Shown one piece after another: positions 51,885 to 63,859 of a stretch of DNA of 64,000 nt. The notes below the pieces were generated by a model. The model made no database searches and was not told where the DNA came from. It worked only from the letters and a program-made list of their open reading frames with translations. Origin of the DNA: DAIDKA01 sp049792815 (lineage in GTDB: Bacteria > Pseudomonadota > Gammaproteobacteria > Steroidobacterales > Steroidobacteraceae); assembly GCA_049792815.1 (NCBI GenBank), contig JBARBG010000025.1:1-64000 (forward strand), given 5' to 3'. Both the position numbers and the translations under genes were made by a program. How positions within the stretch are numbered: position 1 is the stretch's first letter; every line of letters begins with the position of its first letter.

Positions 51885-52997
51885 ATGGCTGACGCGCCAT
51901 CATCCCCCGCCCCAACCCCTGGCCCGGCTGCGCCCGCGGCGGCTGCGAACGGGGACGGCAATCGGCGCATCCGCAAGGTGCTGTTCATTGTCCTGACCAT
52001 CATCGCACTCGTCGGCATCGGTTACGGGGTGCGCTGGCTGGTGTACGGCCGTTACATCGAATCCACGGACGATGCCTACCTGCGCGCCGACAGCGTCACG
52101 GTGTCGCCACGGGTCAACGGCTATATCGATCAGATCTATGTGGTCGACAACCAGATCGTGAAGGCGGGCGATCCGCTGGCGCGCATCGATCTACGCAATT
52201 ACAAGGCACTGCTGTCGCAGCAGGACGCGACCGTGGCGGCCCGCAACGCCGATATCCAGGCCGCGGAGAGCCAGATCAACCAGCAGGAAGCCGCCGTGGA
52301 ACAGGCCAAGGCACAGCTGGTCGGCGCGCAGGCCAATGCGAAGTTCGCCCGCGACGAATCCGACCGCTACCAGGGTCTGCGGGACCAGGGGGTGGAAACC
52401 GATGAGCGTTTCCAGCAGGCGCTCAATGAGCGCAATCAGACCGCGGCCGCCGTGGTGGGCGCGGAAGCCGGCATCAAGGTGGCGCAGCGGCAGCTGGTGA
52501 CGCTGCGCAGTCAGATGGACCAGACCCAGGCGCAGCTCGCGGCCGCCAAGGCCGCCGCCAACACCGCGAAGCTCAATCTCGATGACACCATCATTCGGGC
52601 CAGCATCGATGGCCGCATCGGCGACAAGACCGCCCAGGTCGGCCAGTTCGTGCAGCCGGGTACGCGATTGATGTCGGTGGTCCCGGTCCAGGATGTGTAC
52701 CTGGTGGCGAACTTCAAGGAAACCCAGGTCCGCCGCATGAAGGCGGGGCAGAAGGCGACCGTCAAGGTGGACGCGGTCGGCAGCACCGAAATCCCCGGCG
52801 TGATCGACAGCTTTTCTCCGGGCACCGGCGCGCAGTTCGCCCTGCTGCCTCCGGAGAACGCGACCGGCAATTTCATCAAAATAGTGCAGCGCGTGCCCGT
52901 GCGCATCAAGCTCATGCCGCCCAAGGACCTCGCGCCAAGGCTGCTGCCCGGACTCTCGGTCAGCGTCGATATCGATACACGTACCGACGGACAGTAG
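51885..52997 (+). CDS. emrA: EmrA-like membrane-fusion protein (HlyD family)
   Basis: A 370-residue periplasmic adaptor for tripartite efflux. One N-terminal membrane segment (KVLFIVLTIIALVGIGYGVRW) is followed by ESTDDAYLRADSVTVSPRVNGYI, the hallmark of EmrA, an alpha-hairpin coiled coil (about 100-210), and TIIRASIDGRIGDKTAQVGQFVQPG for the lipoyl/beta-barrel region. It would bridge EmrB in the inner membrane to the outer-membrane channel encoded downstream. Ribosome site AGGA precedes ATG. Starts 95 bp from the TetR gene. Confidence 0.94.
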   Translation: MADAPSSPAPTPGPAAPAAAANGDGNRRIRKVLFIVLTIIALVGIGYGVRWLVYGRYIESTDDAYLRADSVTVSPRVNGYIDQIYVVDNQIVKAGDPLARIDLRNYKALLSQQDATVAARNADIQAAESQINQQEAAVEQAKAQLVGAQANAKFARDESDRYQGLRDQGVETDERFQQALNERNQTAAAVVGAEAGIKVAQRQLVTLRSQMDQTQAQLAAAKAAANTAKLNLDDTIIRASIDGRIGDKTAQVGQFVQPGTRLMSVVPVQDVYLVANFKETQVRRMKAGQKATVKVDAVGSTEIPGVIDSFSPGTGAQFALLPPENATGNFIKIVQRVPVRIKLMPPKDLAPRLLPGLSVSVDIDTRTDGQ

Positions 52998-52999
52998 TC

Positions 53000-54577
53000 A
53001 TGAGCGCGGCCAAAGTGGCTCACGCCGAGCCCAATGCCACCACCCAGGACTGGATCGCGGTCTTTGCGGGCGCGCTGGGTGCGCTGATCGCAACGCTGGA
53101 CATCTCCATCACGAATTCGGCGCTGCCGCAGATCCAAGGTGAGATCGGTGCCACCGGCACCGAGGGCACCTGGATCGCCACCGGCTACCTGGTGAGCGAG
53201 GTGGTGATGATTCCGCTCACGGCGTGGCTGTCGCGTCTGCTGGGCATGCGCACCCTGCTGCTCACCTGCGCCGTGCTGTTCACCGTTTTCTCCATCGTTT
53301 GCGGCGCCAGTCACGATCTGGCGACGATGGTAGTCGGCCGCGTCGGCCAGGGATTCTTTGGCGGCGCGCTGATACCCACGGCGCAGACCATTGTCCGCAC
53401 CCGTCTGCCACAGCACCAGATACCGGTCGGCATGACCATGTTCGGTCTCATCGTTCTGCTGGGTCCCCTGATGGGTCCGGTGATGGGCGGTTGGCTGACC
53501 GAGAACGGCAGCTGGCAATGGTGCTTCTTCATCAACATTCCGGTCGCCATCGGCCTGATCAGCCTGCTGCTGATCGGCGTGCCGCATCAGAAGGCCAGCA
53601 TTCACGAACTGGTCGAGGCCGACTGGGCGGGCATCATCGGCATGTCCATCGGTTTGAGCTGCCTGACCATCGTGCTCGAGGAAGGCCAGCGCGACCAGTG
53701 GTTCGATTCAAACGTGATCCGCTGGCTGTCCGTGTTCGCAGTCCTGGGGCTCGCGACGCTGGCAATCACGCAGTTCACCAGCAAGCGCCCCGTGCTCAAG
53801 CTGCGCCTGCTCAACAATCGGACCTATGCCAGCGTGATCCTGATCATCATCACCATCGGCATGGTGCTCTACGACATCCTGTACGTACTGCCGCAATTCC
53901 TGAGCGGCGTGGCCGGTTACAACGCATTCCAGTCCGGACGCATCCTGGCGCTTTCCGGCCTGCCCGCTTTCCTGCTCATGCCGGTGCTGCCGCGCATCCT
54001 GCGCTTTGGCAACGTCAAACTGGTGGTTGGATTTGGCCTGCTGTGTTTCGCCGCAAGCTGCTTCATTGACATTCACCTGACCTCACAATCCAGCGGCGCC
54101 GACTTCGTTGCCTCGCAGCTGCTGCGGGGCGTAGGCCAGATCTTCTCCTTCATGCCACTGAACCAGATCTCCGTGGGCGCGGTCAGCCGCACGGAAACCG
54201 CGGACGCCGCCGGCCTGTTCAACATGGCGCGCAACCTCGGCGGAACCATCGGCCTGGCACTGCTGGGAGTCTTCATCGACCGCAGAGTCGAAGGTCACGC
54301 GGATGTGATCCGGGAGAGCCTCAATGCCAACTCCGTCCTGGTGCAGGACCGGATCGCGCAGCAGGGCGCCCTGTTCGCCGCGCAATCAGGCGATGCCGCA
54401 TACGGCCAGCAGCAGGCCATTGCCTCGATTGCCGGCCAGATCCATCAGCAGGCCATGGTCATGACTTTTTCCGACTGTTTCTGGATCCTGGGTGTGGGCC
54501 TGCTGGTGATGATGCCGCTGCTGTTCCTGCTGCGCACGCCGCAGGCGATTGCCAAACCTGTAGTGGAAGCACACTGA
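53000..54577 (+). CDS. emrB: EmrB-like DHA2 multidrug transporter
   Basis: A 525-residue 14-helix MFS exporter. The start AVFAGALGALIATLDISITNSALP is the motif of EmrB; then WIATGYLVSEVVMIPL, GPVMGGWLTENGSWQWCFFINIPV and the final TETADAAGLFNMARNLGGTIGLAL. It forms with EmrA and the downstream NodT-family channel a complete proton-driven pump across both membranes for hydrophobic toxic compounds. Starts two bases after emrA stops, with overlapping ribosome-site region. Confidence 0.95.
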   Translation: MSAAKVAHAEPNATTQDWIAVFAGALGALIATLDISITNSALPQIQGEIGATGTEGTWIATGYLVSEVVMIPLTAWLSRLLGMRTLLLTCAVLFTVFSIVCGASHDLATMVVGRVGQGFFGGALIPTAQTIVRTRLPQHQIPVGMTMFGLIVLLGPLMGPVMGGWLTENGSWQWCFFINIPVAIGLISLLLIGVPHQKASIHELVEADWAGIIGMSIGLSCLTIVLEEGQRDQWFDSNVIRWLSVFAVLGLATLAITQFTSKRPVLKLRLLNNRTYASVILIIITIGMVLYDILYVLPQFLSGVAGYNAFQSGRILALSGLPAFLLMPVLPRILRFGNVKLVVGFGLLCFAASCFIDIHLTSQSSGADFVASQLLRGVGQIFSFMPLNQISVGAVSRTETADAAGLFNMARNLGGTIGLALLGVFIDRRVEGHADVIRESLNANSVLVQDRIAQQGALFAAQSGDAAYGQQQAIASIAGQIHQQAMVMTFSDCFWILGVGLLVMMPLLFLLRTPQAIAKPVVEAH

Positions 54578-54579
54578 CC

Positions 54580-56049
54580 ATGTCATCCCTCAAGAATCCG
54601 GTTCTCGCCGGCATTGCGCTGATTCTGTCCGGTTGCATGGTCGGACCCGACTATCACGGCGCGCCGCAGGTCGTCGCCACCGGCAACGCGTTCGTGCGGG
54701 CCGATGCGGCCACCGCCAATGCGCAGGCGACGGCGCAATGGTGGACCGCGCTGGGCGATCCGCAACTGAACCACCTCATCGATCAGACTCTGGCCACCAA
54801 CCCCGGCCTGGATGTGGCCCGCGCACGGGTGCGTGAGGCACGCGCCAACCTGCGCCAACAAACGGCGACCGGGCTGCCCACCACCGAGAGCTCGGCGGCC
54901 TACCTGCGCACGGCCAATATCAGTTCCCTGCTTGGCGCCTCAGGCGCCGGCGGCAGCGGCGGTTCAGGCGGCACTACCCAGAGCAACTCCGGCAGCTCCG
55001 GTGGCGGCGGCCTGAACCTGTACGTAGTTGGGGTCGATGCCTCGTGGGAGATCGATTTCTTCGGTGGCAACCGGCGCGCCGTCGAAGGTGCCCGCGCCAC
55101 CGTCGAGGCCTCCGAATACCAGGTTGGCGACGCCCTGGTCAGTCTCACGGCCGAGGTCGCCGAGTCCTATGTCGAACTGTGTGACGCCCGGCAGCGCCTG
55201 GCGTTGACCCAGCAGGATCTCGACATCGAGTCACGCCTGGTGGATCTCATGAAGGTGCGGCGGGCCGGCGGCGCGGCAACCGATCTGGACGTGGTGCGGA
55301 TCACCAATCAGCTCGACATGACGCGCGCCACCCTGCCGGCGATTCGCGCCACCATCACTGAACAGCTGAACCGCCTGGCCGCGCTCACCGCGCAGGCGCC
55401 CGGCGCCCTGGATGGCGAACTGGCCAATGCGGGTCCGGTGCCGGCGCCGCCGGCCAGCACCAACATTGGCGATCCCGCGGCACTTCTGCGTCATCGACCG
55501 GACATCCGCATCGCGGAGCGCCAGCTGGCGCAACACACCGCCGCCGTCGGTCAAAGTGTGGCCGCGCAGTTTCCCAAGGTGAGTCTGCTGGGTACCGTCG
55601 GATTTGCGGCCACCCACCCGCAGGACCTGTTCAACAGTGGCCATTTCACCTACCTGGCAGGTCCCGTGCTGCAGTGGACCCCCTTTGACTTCGGACGCAA
55701 TCGCGCCCGTATCGCACAGGCCAATGCGGCGCGGGACGAAGCCGAGGCGAACTATCGCCAGACGGTCCTGAATGCGCTCGCCGATGCCGAAACCTCCCTC
55801 GTCCGCTATGGCCAGCAGCGCGACGCGGTGACGGATCTGGGGCTGGCCCGGGCCTCGGCCGAGGAAGCCTATCGGCTGACGCAGATCCGCCTGCGCGGCG
55901 GCACTGCCGCCACCACCGACGTGCTGGATGCCGACAGCCGCCGCAACCAGGCGGATTTGAGCTACCGGCAGGGGCTGGCACAGTTGACCGAGGACTACGT
56001 GGCGCTGCAGAAGAGCCTGGGCCTGGGATGGGCGGATCCCACAGGGTGA
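54580..56049 (+). CDS. NodT-family outer-membrane efflux lipoprotein
   Basis: A 489-residue TolC/OprM-like outer-membrane factor. The lipobox is ILSGC (acyl-Cys at 19); MVGPDYH is the usual start of the mature chain. Two OEP repeats follow, with coiled-coil alpha-helices, RLALTQQDLDIESRLVDLMKVRRAGGAATDLDVV and RPDIRIAERQLAQHTAAVGQSVAAQFPKVSLLGTVG. Inserted low-complexity GASGAGGSGGSGGTTQSN lies near residue 115-135. Operon with emrA/emrB: starts two bases after emrB ends. Confidence 0.95.
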   Translation: MSSLKNPVLAGIALILSGCMVGPDYHGAPQVVATGNAFVRADAATANAQATAQWWTALGDPQLNHLIDQTLATNPGLDVARARVREARANLRQQTATGLPTTESSAAYLRTANISSLLGASGAGGSGGSGGTTQSNSGSSGGGGLNLYVVGVDASWEIDFFGGNRRAVEGARATVEASEYQVGDALVSLTAEVAESYVELCDARQRLALTQQDLDIESRLVDLMKVRRAGGAATDLDVVRITNQLDMTRATLPAIRATITEQLNRLAALTAQAPGALDGELANAGPVPAPPASTNIGDPAALLRHRPDIRIAERQLAQHTAAVGQSVAAQFPKVSLLGTVGFAATHPQDLFNSGHFTYLAGPVLQWTPFDFGRNRARIAQANAARDEAEANYRQTVLNALADAETSLVRYGQQRDAVTDLGLARASAEEAYRLTQIRLRGGTAATTDVLDADSRRNQADLSYRQGLAQLTEDYVALQKSLGLGWADPTG

Positions 56050-56113
56050 CTCCCGCCCCGGTCCCCGGCATGATGCGCCACTCACCACAACCATCAGCGA
56101 GGGGGGAGTTCTC

Positions 56114-56647
56114 ATGACTACCAGATCGAAGGGATTGGCTGCAGCAGGTGCGCTCGGCATTGCGCTGCTTTCGGGCGCGGTCTGCGGTGCGGATGCGCCA
56201 AGCAGCGCACCGGCGGCGTCTCCCGCGGATTATGCGGTACTGCACCTGAACGTGTCCGTCAACGCACCGGCGGATGTGGTGTGGAAGAAAGTCGGTGGCT
56301 ACTGCGATATCGAGGCGTGGCTGAAAGTGAAATGCGAGCTGACCTCAGGCAGCGGCGATGTCGGGACGATGCGGCACCTGACCATCGGCACCCGGGCGGT
56401 CGATGAGATCATGGTGGCCAAGACGGCCCGTTCGTATACCTATACCCAGCCGAACACGACCATTCTCTATCACGGCACACTCGAGGTCGTCCCCGATGGC
56501 AAGGGTCATTCCAAGATTCTCTACAACCTGATGTGGAACCAGGGACCGGATGGCACCGATGAAGCGAAAGCCAAGGATCGCGACGGACGCACCAAGGTGT
56601 TCAACGGCGCCCTGCAGAGCATGAAGGCCCTCGTCGAAGGCAAGTAA
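56114..56647 (+). CDS. Exported SRPBCC (polyketide cyclase-like) protein
   Basis: A 177-residue protein with a signal peptide (about 1-25) and a START/SRPBCC ligand-binding fold: LHLNVSVNAPADVVWKKVGGYCDIEAWL, GTMRHLTIG, SYTYTQPNTTILYHGTLEVVP and SKILYNLMWNQ. Such domains bind hydrophobic ligands. It follows nodT by 64 bp and may be part of the same transcript or not. No catalytic motif; ligand unknown. Confidence 0.85.
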   Translation: MTTRSKGLAAAGALGIALLSGAVCGADAPSSAPAASPADYAVLHLNVSVNAPADVVWKKVGGYCDIEAWLKVKCELTSGSGDVGTMRHLTIGTRAVDEIMVAKTARSYTYTQPNTTILYHGTLEVVPDGKGHSKILYNLMWNQGPDGTDEAKAKDRDGRTKVFNGALQSMKALVEGK

Positions 56648-56666
56648 CAGGACCGACCGAATCGAC

Positions 56667-56703
56667 CCGGGCGGTGCCAGTAGCCCAACTGGCCGCCGCC
56701 CGG
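56667..56703. terminator. Strong GC-rich stem-loop after the SRPBCC gene
   Basis: Arms CCGGGCGG and GCCAGT on the left pair with ACTGGC and CCGCCCGG on the right, separated by a 6-nt loop (AGCCCA) and a small 1x2 internal loop. The 14 paired positions make it very stable. No U tract follows, so it is not a classic intrinsic terminator; it could be a Rho-linked or mRNA-stabilising element. Confidence 0.5.
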
Positions 56704-56737
56704 CGTTGCCGGAGCCGCAATGCGGCATTGCCGGGGT

Positions 56738-56751
56738 GTGAACCGGTTCAC
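56738..56751. promoter_or_regulatory. Perfect 14-bp palindrome upstream of the c-di-GMP gene
   Basis: GTGAACCGGTTCAC is its own reverse complement over all 14 bases, 111 bp before the REC-PAS-GGDEF-EAL gene. It is suitable as a dimeric regulator's operator; no regulator is adjacent. It lies in a 214-bp gap that holds no gene I can see. Confidence 0.45.
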
Positions 56752-56861
56752 GTTCCACGACGCAAATCCATAGCGGTTATTCAGCCGCACCGCGGATTGC
56801 GGACCTGCTGCACACGTCAGCGCGCCGTAAATTGTAACGTGGGCGCTGCAGTTAAAGTCAA

Positions 56862-59041
56862 ATGGCAGCCGCTGGCATGAAGGTCGGAACAGGCGTCCGC
56901 AGGGGCATACTGGTCGTCGATGACGATACAGTGTTCTCGCTGCTTGCCAGCGAAACGCTGCAGCAGGCCGGATACACCGCGCTGGTCGCGGGAACCGGAC
57001 GCGAGGCGCTGGCGATTCTGGCGGCGCAAAAGCCCGACCTGGTGCTGCTGGACGTCGAACTGCCCGACGCCAACGGCTTCGAGCTGTGCGGAAGCATCCG
57101 CTCCACCCCCGGCGGGATGGATATTCCGATCGTCATGGTCACCGGCCACAACGACACGGAGTCCATTGAACGCGCCTTCATGGTCGGTGCGACGGACTTC
57201 ATCCACAAACCGGTGCTGTGGCAGACCCTCCCACAGCGCATCGAATTCATTCTGCGTGCCCAGGACAACCTGCGCTCGCTGAAAATCAGCGAGCAGAAAA
57301 ACCGGGCCCTGCTGCAGGCGCTGCCGGACACGCTCTATATCGTCGATGCCGACGGCATCCTCCTGGAGCACATCACCGGCACCGAACTGTCCGCGGACTC
57401 GAGCCTGGTGGGCAGGACTTTGGAGGAAGTGATTCCGGCGGAGGCAGCCCGCGCCGCACGACGCTCGATGAGCGCCCCGGTGGGCACTGCGGGCATGGCG
57501 ACCTGCGAATTCGAGTTGGGCGTGGGCGCCGACCGGCGCTGCTTTGAAACCCGGCTGCGCCCGCAGTCCGATGGCACGCTTCTGGTCATCATCCGTGACA
57601 TCACGGAACGCCGCAAAGCCGAGTCACGGATCCGCTATCTGGCTTACTTCGACACCCTTACCGGCCTGCCGAATCGCCAGCTGCTGGTGCGCGAGATGAG
57701 CCGCGCCATTGCAGCGGCGCAGCGCTCCAATACCCTCATGGCCTTGCTGTACCTGGACCTTGATCGCTTCAAGCGCATCAATGACAACCTCGGTCACTCG
57801 GTCGGGGATGCCCTGCTCAAGGCGGTCGCGCGCCGGCTGCATCAGTGCATCAGGCCGACAGACGTACTCACCTCAGGCAATGACAACCCCCTTGCCCGTC
57901 GTGGCAGCGTGGCGCGTCTGGGGGGCGATGAATTCGTGGTGGTGGTCGGCGACCTCACCGAGGAAGGCCAGGCCACCGCCGTGGCCGATCGCATCCGCGA
58001 CGCCCTGGGCGAGCCCTTTGACTGCGGCGGCCACCGCTTCGTGGTGACCCCCAGCATCGGCATCGCGCTGTACCCCAAGGACGGATCAGATATCGAAGAC
58101 CTGCTCGTGAAGGCCGACATGGCCATGTACAAGGCCAAGGACCAGGGCCGCAACGGCCATGCCTTCTATGGCGAGTCGATGGCCATTCGCTCCCTGAGCC
58201 GCCTGGAGCTGGAAAATGACCTGCGGCGGGCGTTCGATGCCGGAGACTTCCAGCTGCATTACCAGCCCAAGGTCGACCTGTTGACGGGCCGGGTGGTGGG
58301 CGTTGAGGCGCTGCTGCGCTGGCACCATGCCACCCGCGGGTGGATTTCTCCGGAGTCCTTCATCCCGGTGGCCGAGGAAACCGGCCTCATCGTCGCCATG
58401 GGCAGCTGGGTGCTGCAGGAGACCTGCCGCCAGCTGCAATGCTGGGCGGGGACGGATCTCGCGCATCTGGGCATTGCGGTCAATGTTTCGGTCCAGCAGT
58501 TCGCCCGCGAGGACTTTGTCGAGTCGGTGCTGCAGACCCTGCAGGACTTCAACGTCCCGCCCAATCTTCTGGAACTGGAGATCACCGAGAGCCTGCTGCT
58601 GCGCAATGTCGATGACACGACCTCGGGCATGCGGCGCTTTCGTGCGGCCGGCCTGACGCTCGCGATCGATGATTTCGGTACCGGCTATTCTTCGCTCGGC
58701 TATCTGCGCACCTTCCCCGTGGATGCACTGAAGATCGACCGCTCATTCGTGAAGGATCTGAATGCCAAGGGTGACGGTGGCGCGATCTGCGCCGCCATCA
58801 TCGCACTGGCGCGCGAATTGAAGCTGCGGGTCATCGCCGAAGGCGTGGAGAACCTCGAACAGGTCGAGTTCCTGCGCGCCCAGCGCTGCGACCAGGTGCA
58901 AGGCTACCTGATGAGCGCACCGCTTCCAGCCCAGGAGTTGGAACTTCTGCTGCGCGCCACTCCGGACGGCACCTGTCTGTACCATCCACCCCTCAGCGCC
59001 GGCGCGGCCCGCGCGCCTGAACGGGTCGCGGGAACCGGCTC

Positions 59042-59045
<4 letters not shown>
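56862..59045 (+). CDS. REC-PAS-GGDEF-EAL bifunctional c-di-GMP signalling protein
   Basis: A 727-residue cytosolic response regulator. REC domain about 14-130: acid pocket D20/D21, phospho-acceptor D64 (VLLDVELPD), Lys116 (FIHKP). PAS-like region about 145-250. GGDEF about 255-440: GGDEF at 354-358 is intact with a 15-residue insertion before it; no RxxD inhibitory site. EAL about 447-700: E in EALLRW (482-487) and DDFGTGYSSL (603-612) intact. Both synthesis and hydrolysis of c-di-GMP are thus possible. It is translationally coupled (ATGA) to a hybrid histidine kinase downstream, which presumably phosphorylates D64. Confidence 0.94.
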
Positions 59046-61870
<2,825 letters not shown>

Positions 61871-61889
61871 AGCCTGAGGTCGCTGCTGC

Positions 61890-62414
61890 CTACGGCTTGA
61901 CCGGCATGTGGTCGAACATCGCCTGCCGGCCTGCATTACTGGTGATCACCCGCAGCTTGAACAGCCAGTGACCATTGACCTTCGCCAGGTCATCGCGCTC
62001 CGTGCCCTGCTCAATGAACATCGGTGGCCCTGCTATGGTCGGCGAATTGATTCCGGTCCACAGGGTCTCGGCAGTCGCCGCGTTGCCATTGACCACGATT
62101 GAGACATTCGTCAGCAGCATCCGGAATACTCCCGGACGTTTCGTGGAGCCGGCTGCAATCTTCTTGTAGACATCCTTGATGGCCGCTTCACCCTGCCCCT
62201 TCAGGCCATTGACGTCAATGACGCCATCCGGCAGATAGTAGCGCCCGAAGTCTTCCTCACCCTTGCCCAGGTGCGCATAGTAATCAACGAGCATGTCCTG
62301 GATCTGCTGCTTGTCCAGCAGGGTCTGCAACGTCGTCGCCGGCTGCTCGGCAGGCGCAGGCTGCACCGCGAGCATGGCCACCAACGGAAGTATCGCCGCT
62401 GCAATCTGTTTCAT
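61890..62414 (-). CDS. Exported NTF2-like / SnoaL-like protein
   Basis: A 174-residue protein with a signal peptide (KQIAAAILPLVAMLAVQPAPA) and an NTF2/SnoaL-like domain: LLDKQQIQDMLVDYYAHLGKGEEDFGRYYLPDGVIDVNG, then AETLWTGINSPT and KVNGHWLFKLRVI. The Tyr-Tyr and Asp of the N-terminal helix and strand match SnoaL-like dehydratase/isomerase folds, but catalytic residues cannot be confirmed. It lies 31 bp after the MFS gene on the same strand and converges on the histidine kinase gene. Confidence 0.85.
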   Translation of the reverse strand: MKQIAAAILPLVAMLAVQPAPAEQPATTLQTLLDKQQIQDMLVDYYAHLGKGEEDFGRYYLPDGVIDVNGLKGQGEAAIKDVYKKIAAGSTKRPGVFRMLLTNVSIVVNGNAATAETLWTGINSPTIAGPPMFIEQGTERDDLAKVNGHWLFKLRVITSNAGRQAMFDHMPVKP

Positions 62415-62445
62415 CTCGGTCTCCCCCTTGCTTGGAATCGATTTA

Positions 62446-63702
62446 TCAGGCGGCCTGCACCGCGGCGCGGGTCACGAAGCGCGGATTGGTCTCGATCAGT
62501 CCCAGGGCCAGCACCGCGGCCAGCAGTGACATCGCGGCCGCCATGACCAGCGGCATCGCCAGACTGAAATGATCGGCCAGCGCGCCTGCGATCAGCGGAC
62601 TGAAGGCACCGCCGGTAATCTCTCCGACTCCCACCACCAACCCCATGGCGGTCGCCGCGCGTCGCATCGACAGGGTCTCCGCGGGCACCACGCCCATGAA
62701 GAGCGGGAAGGAGCCTACGCCGATCCAACCGATGACCGCCAGGGTGGTCATCAGCACTACGGAGCTGTGGACCAGCAGCGCGGCGACGGGACACAGCGCC
62801 ATCAGCGCGCAGAAGCTGATCATGATCGGGCGGCGGCCAATCCGGTCCGACAGCAACGGCACCAGCACGCCACCGACGCCGGGAGCGATGCCCAGGGCAG
62901 TCATGATCTGCGACATGGTCGTCGGCGACATGCCCAGCGCCGCCGTGAAATACCGAGGCAGGGCGATGGACCCGATGACCAGTGCGCCCACCATCAGGCA
63001 GCTGATGCCACAGCACAATGCGATATTGCGGATCGACAGCATGGCCCACAGCGAGTCGGAGGGTTCTTTGGCCGCAGTCGCGGCGGGAGCGGGGGCCCGG
63101 GGCGGCTCATCCACCAGCCACCAGATCAGCAGCGCCAGAATCAATCCTGGCACGCCCGCGACCAGGAACGCCGCATGCCACGAGTATCTCTGGGCCAGGG
63201 CGATCAAAACGATGGGCGCCAGGGCCGTTCCAATCGCGGAACCGAAAAAATTCTGGATGATGCCGGCATTGAGTCCCCGGCGCTGTTGCGCGGTGACCGC
63301 CAGCAGTATGGCCAGGCAGATCGGCAGGAAGGGCCCTTCCACGGCGCCCATCACCAGCCGCGCGGCGAACAATGTCCAGTACGAGTTCGCAAGGCCTGAG
63401 AGCACCGAACACAAGGAGAACACCAGCATCGCCGCCAGCAGGAACGGCTTGCGCCGGCCCACACGGTCGGACCAGAAGCCAATCAGATAGGCGCCGAGCG
63501 CCCACGTCACCGCCAGCGCCGCCGGCAGCGCATACAGTTGGGAATCGGTGAGATGCAGGTCGGGTACCACGAATGGCGACAGGAAGGTGATCGCCATCCG
63601 GTCCATGTAGGCGAAGCCCCAGGCCAGCCCCAGCAGCAGCAGCGTGCGCATCTCGATGACCAGGGCACGGTCCTGCGGAATACTCGCCGATGTCTGTGGC
63701 AT
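62446..63702 (-). CDS. MFS transporter (ACS/AAHS-like)
   Basis: A 418-residue 12-helix transporter. LGLAWGFAYMDRMAITFLSPFV begins helix 1; FWSDRVGRRKPFLLAAML is motif A; RLVMGAVEGPFLPICLAILL and GIAPGVGGVLVPLLSDRIGRRPIM follow. Patterns fit the anion/cation or aromatic-acid symporter families, which import organic acids. ATG 63702 has AAGGGGG six bases before; an ATG two codons further upstream abuts the ribosome site. Leads into the NTF2-like gene. Confidence 0.88.
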   Translation of the reverse strand: MPQTSASIPQDRALVIEMRTLLLLGLAWGFAYMDRMAITFLSPFVVPDLHLTDSQLYALPAALAVTWALGAYLIGFWSDRVGRRKPFLLAAMLVFSLCSVLSGLANSYWTLFAARLVMGAVEGPFLPICLAILLAVTAQQRRGLNAGIIQNFFGSAIGTALAPIVLIALAQRYSWHAAFLVAGVPGLILALLIWWLVDEPPRAPAPAATAAKEPSDSLWAMLSIRNIALCCGISCLMVGALVIGSIALPRYFTAALGMSPTTMSQIMTALGIAPGVGGVLVPLLSDRIGRRPIMISFCALMALCPVAALLVHSSVVLMTTLAVIGWIGVGSFPLFMGVVPAETLSMRRAATAMGLVVGVGEITGGAFSPLIAGALADHFSLAMPLVMAAAMSLLAAVLALGLIETNPRFVTRAAVQAA

Positions 63703-63859
63703 GTCCATCCCCCTTAACAGCTGCGCATGATAGTGCATGCGCGCGGACCGGAGCATGCCTTTACCGCTTCGGGGCCTCGGTGTTGCCGTGGCAACCGATG
63801 TGCGGGTGCGGCACGGGTGTGCCAGAATTACTCTCCGAACGCCACTGCGAGCGACCGCC

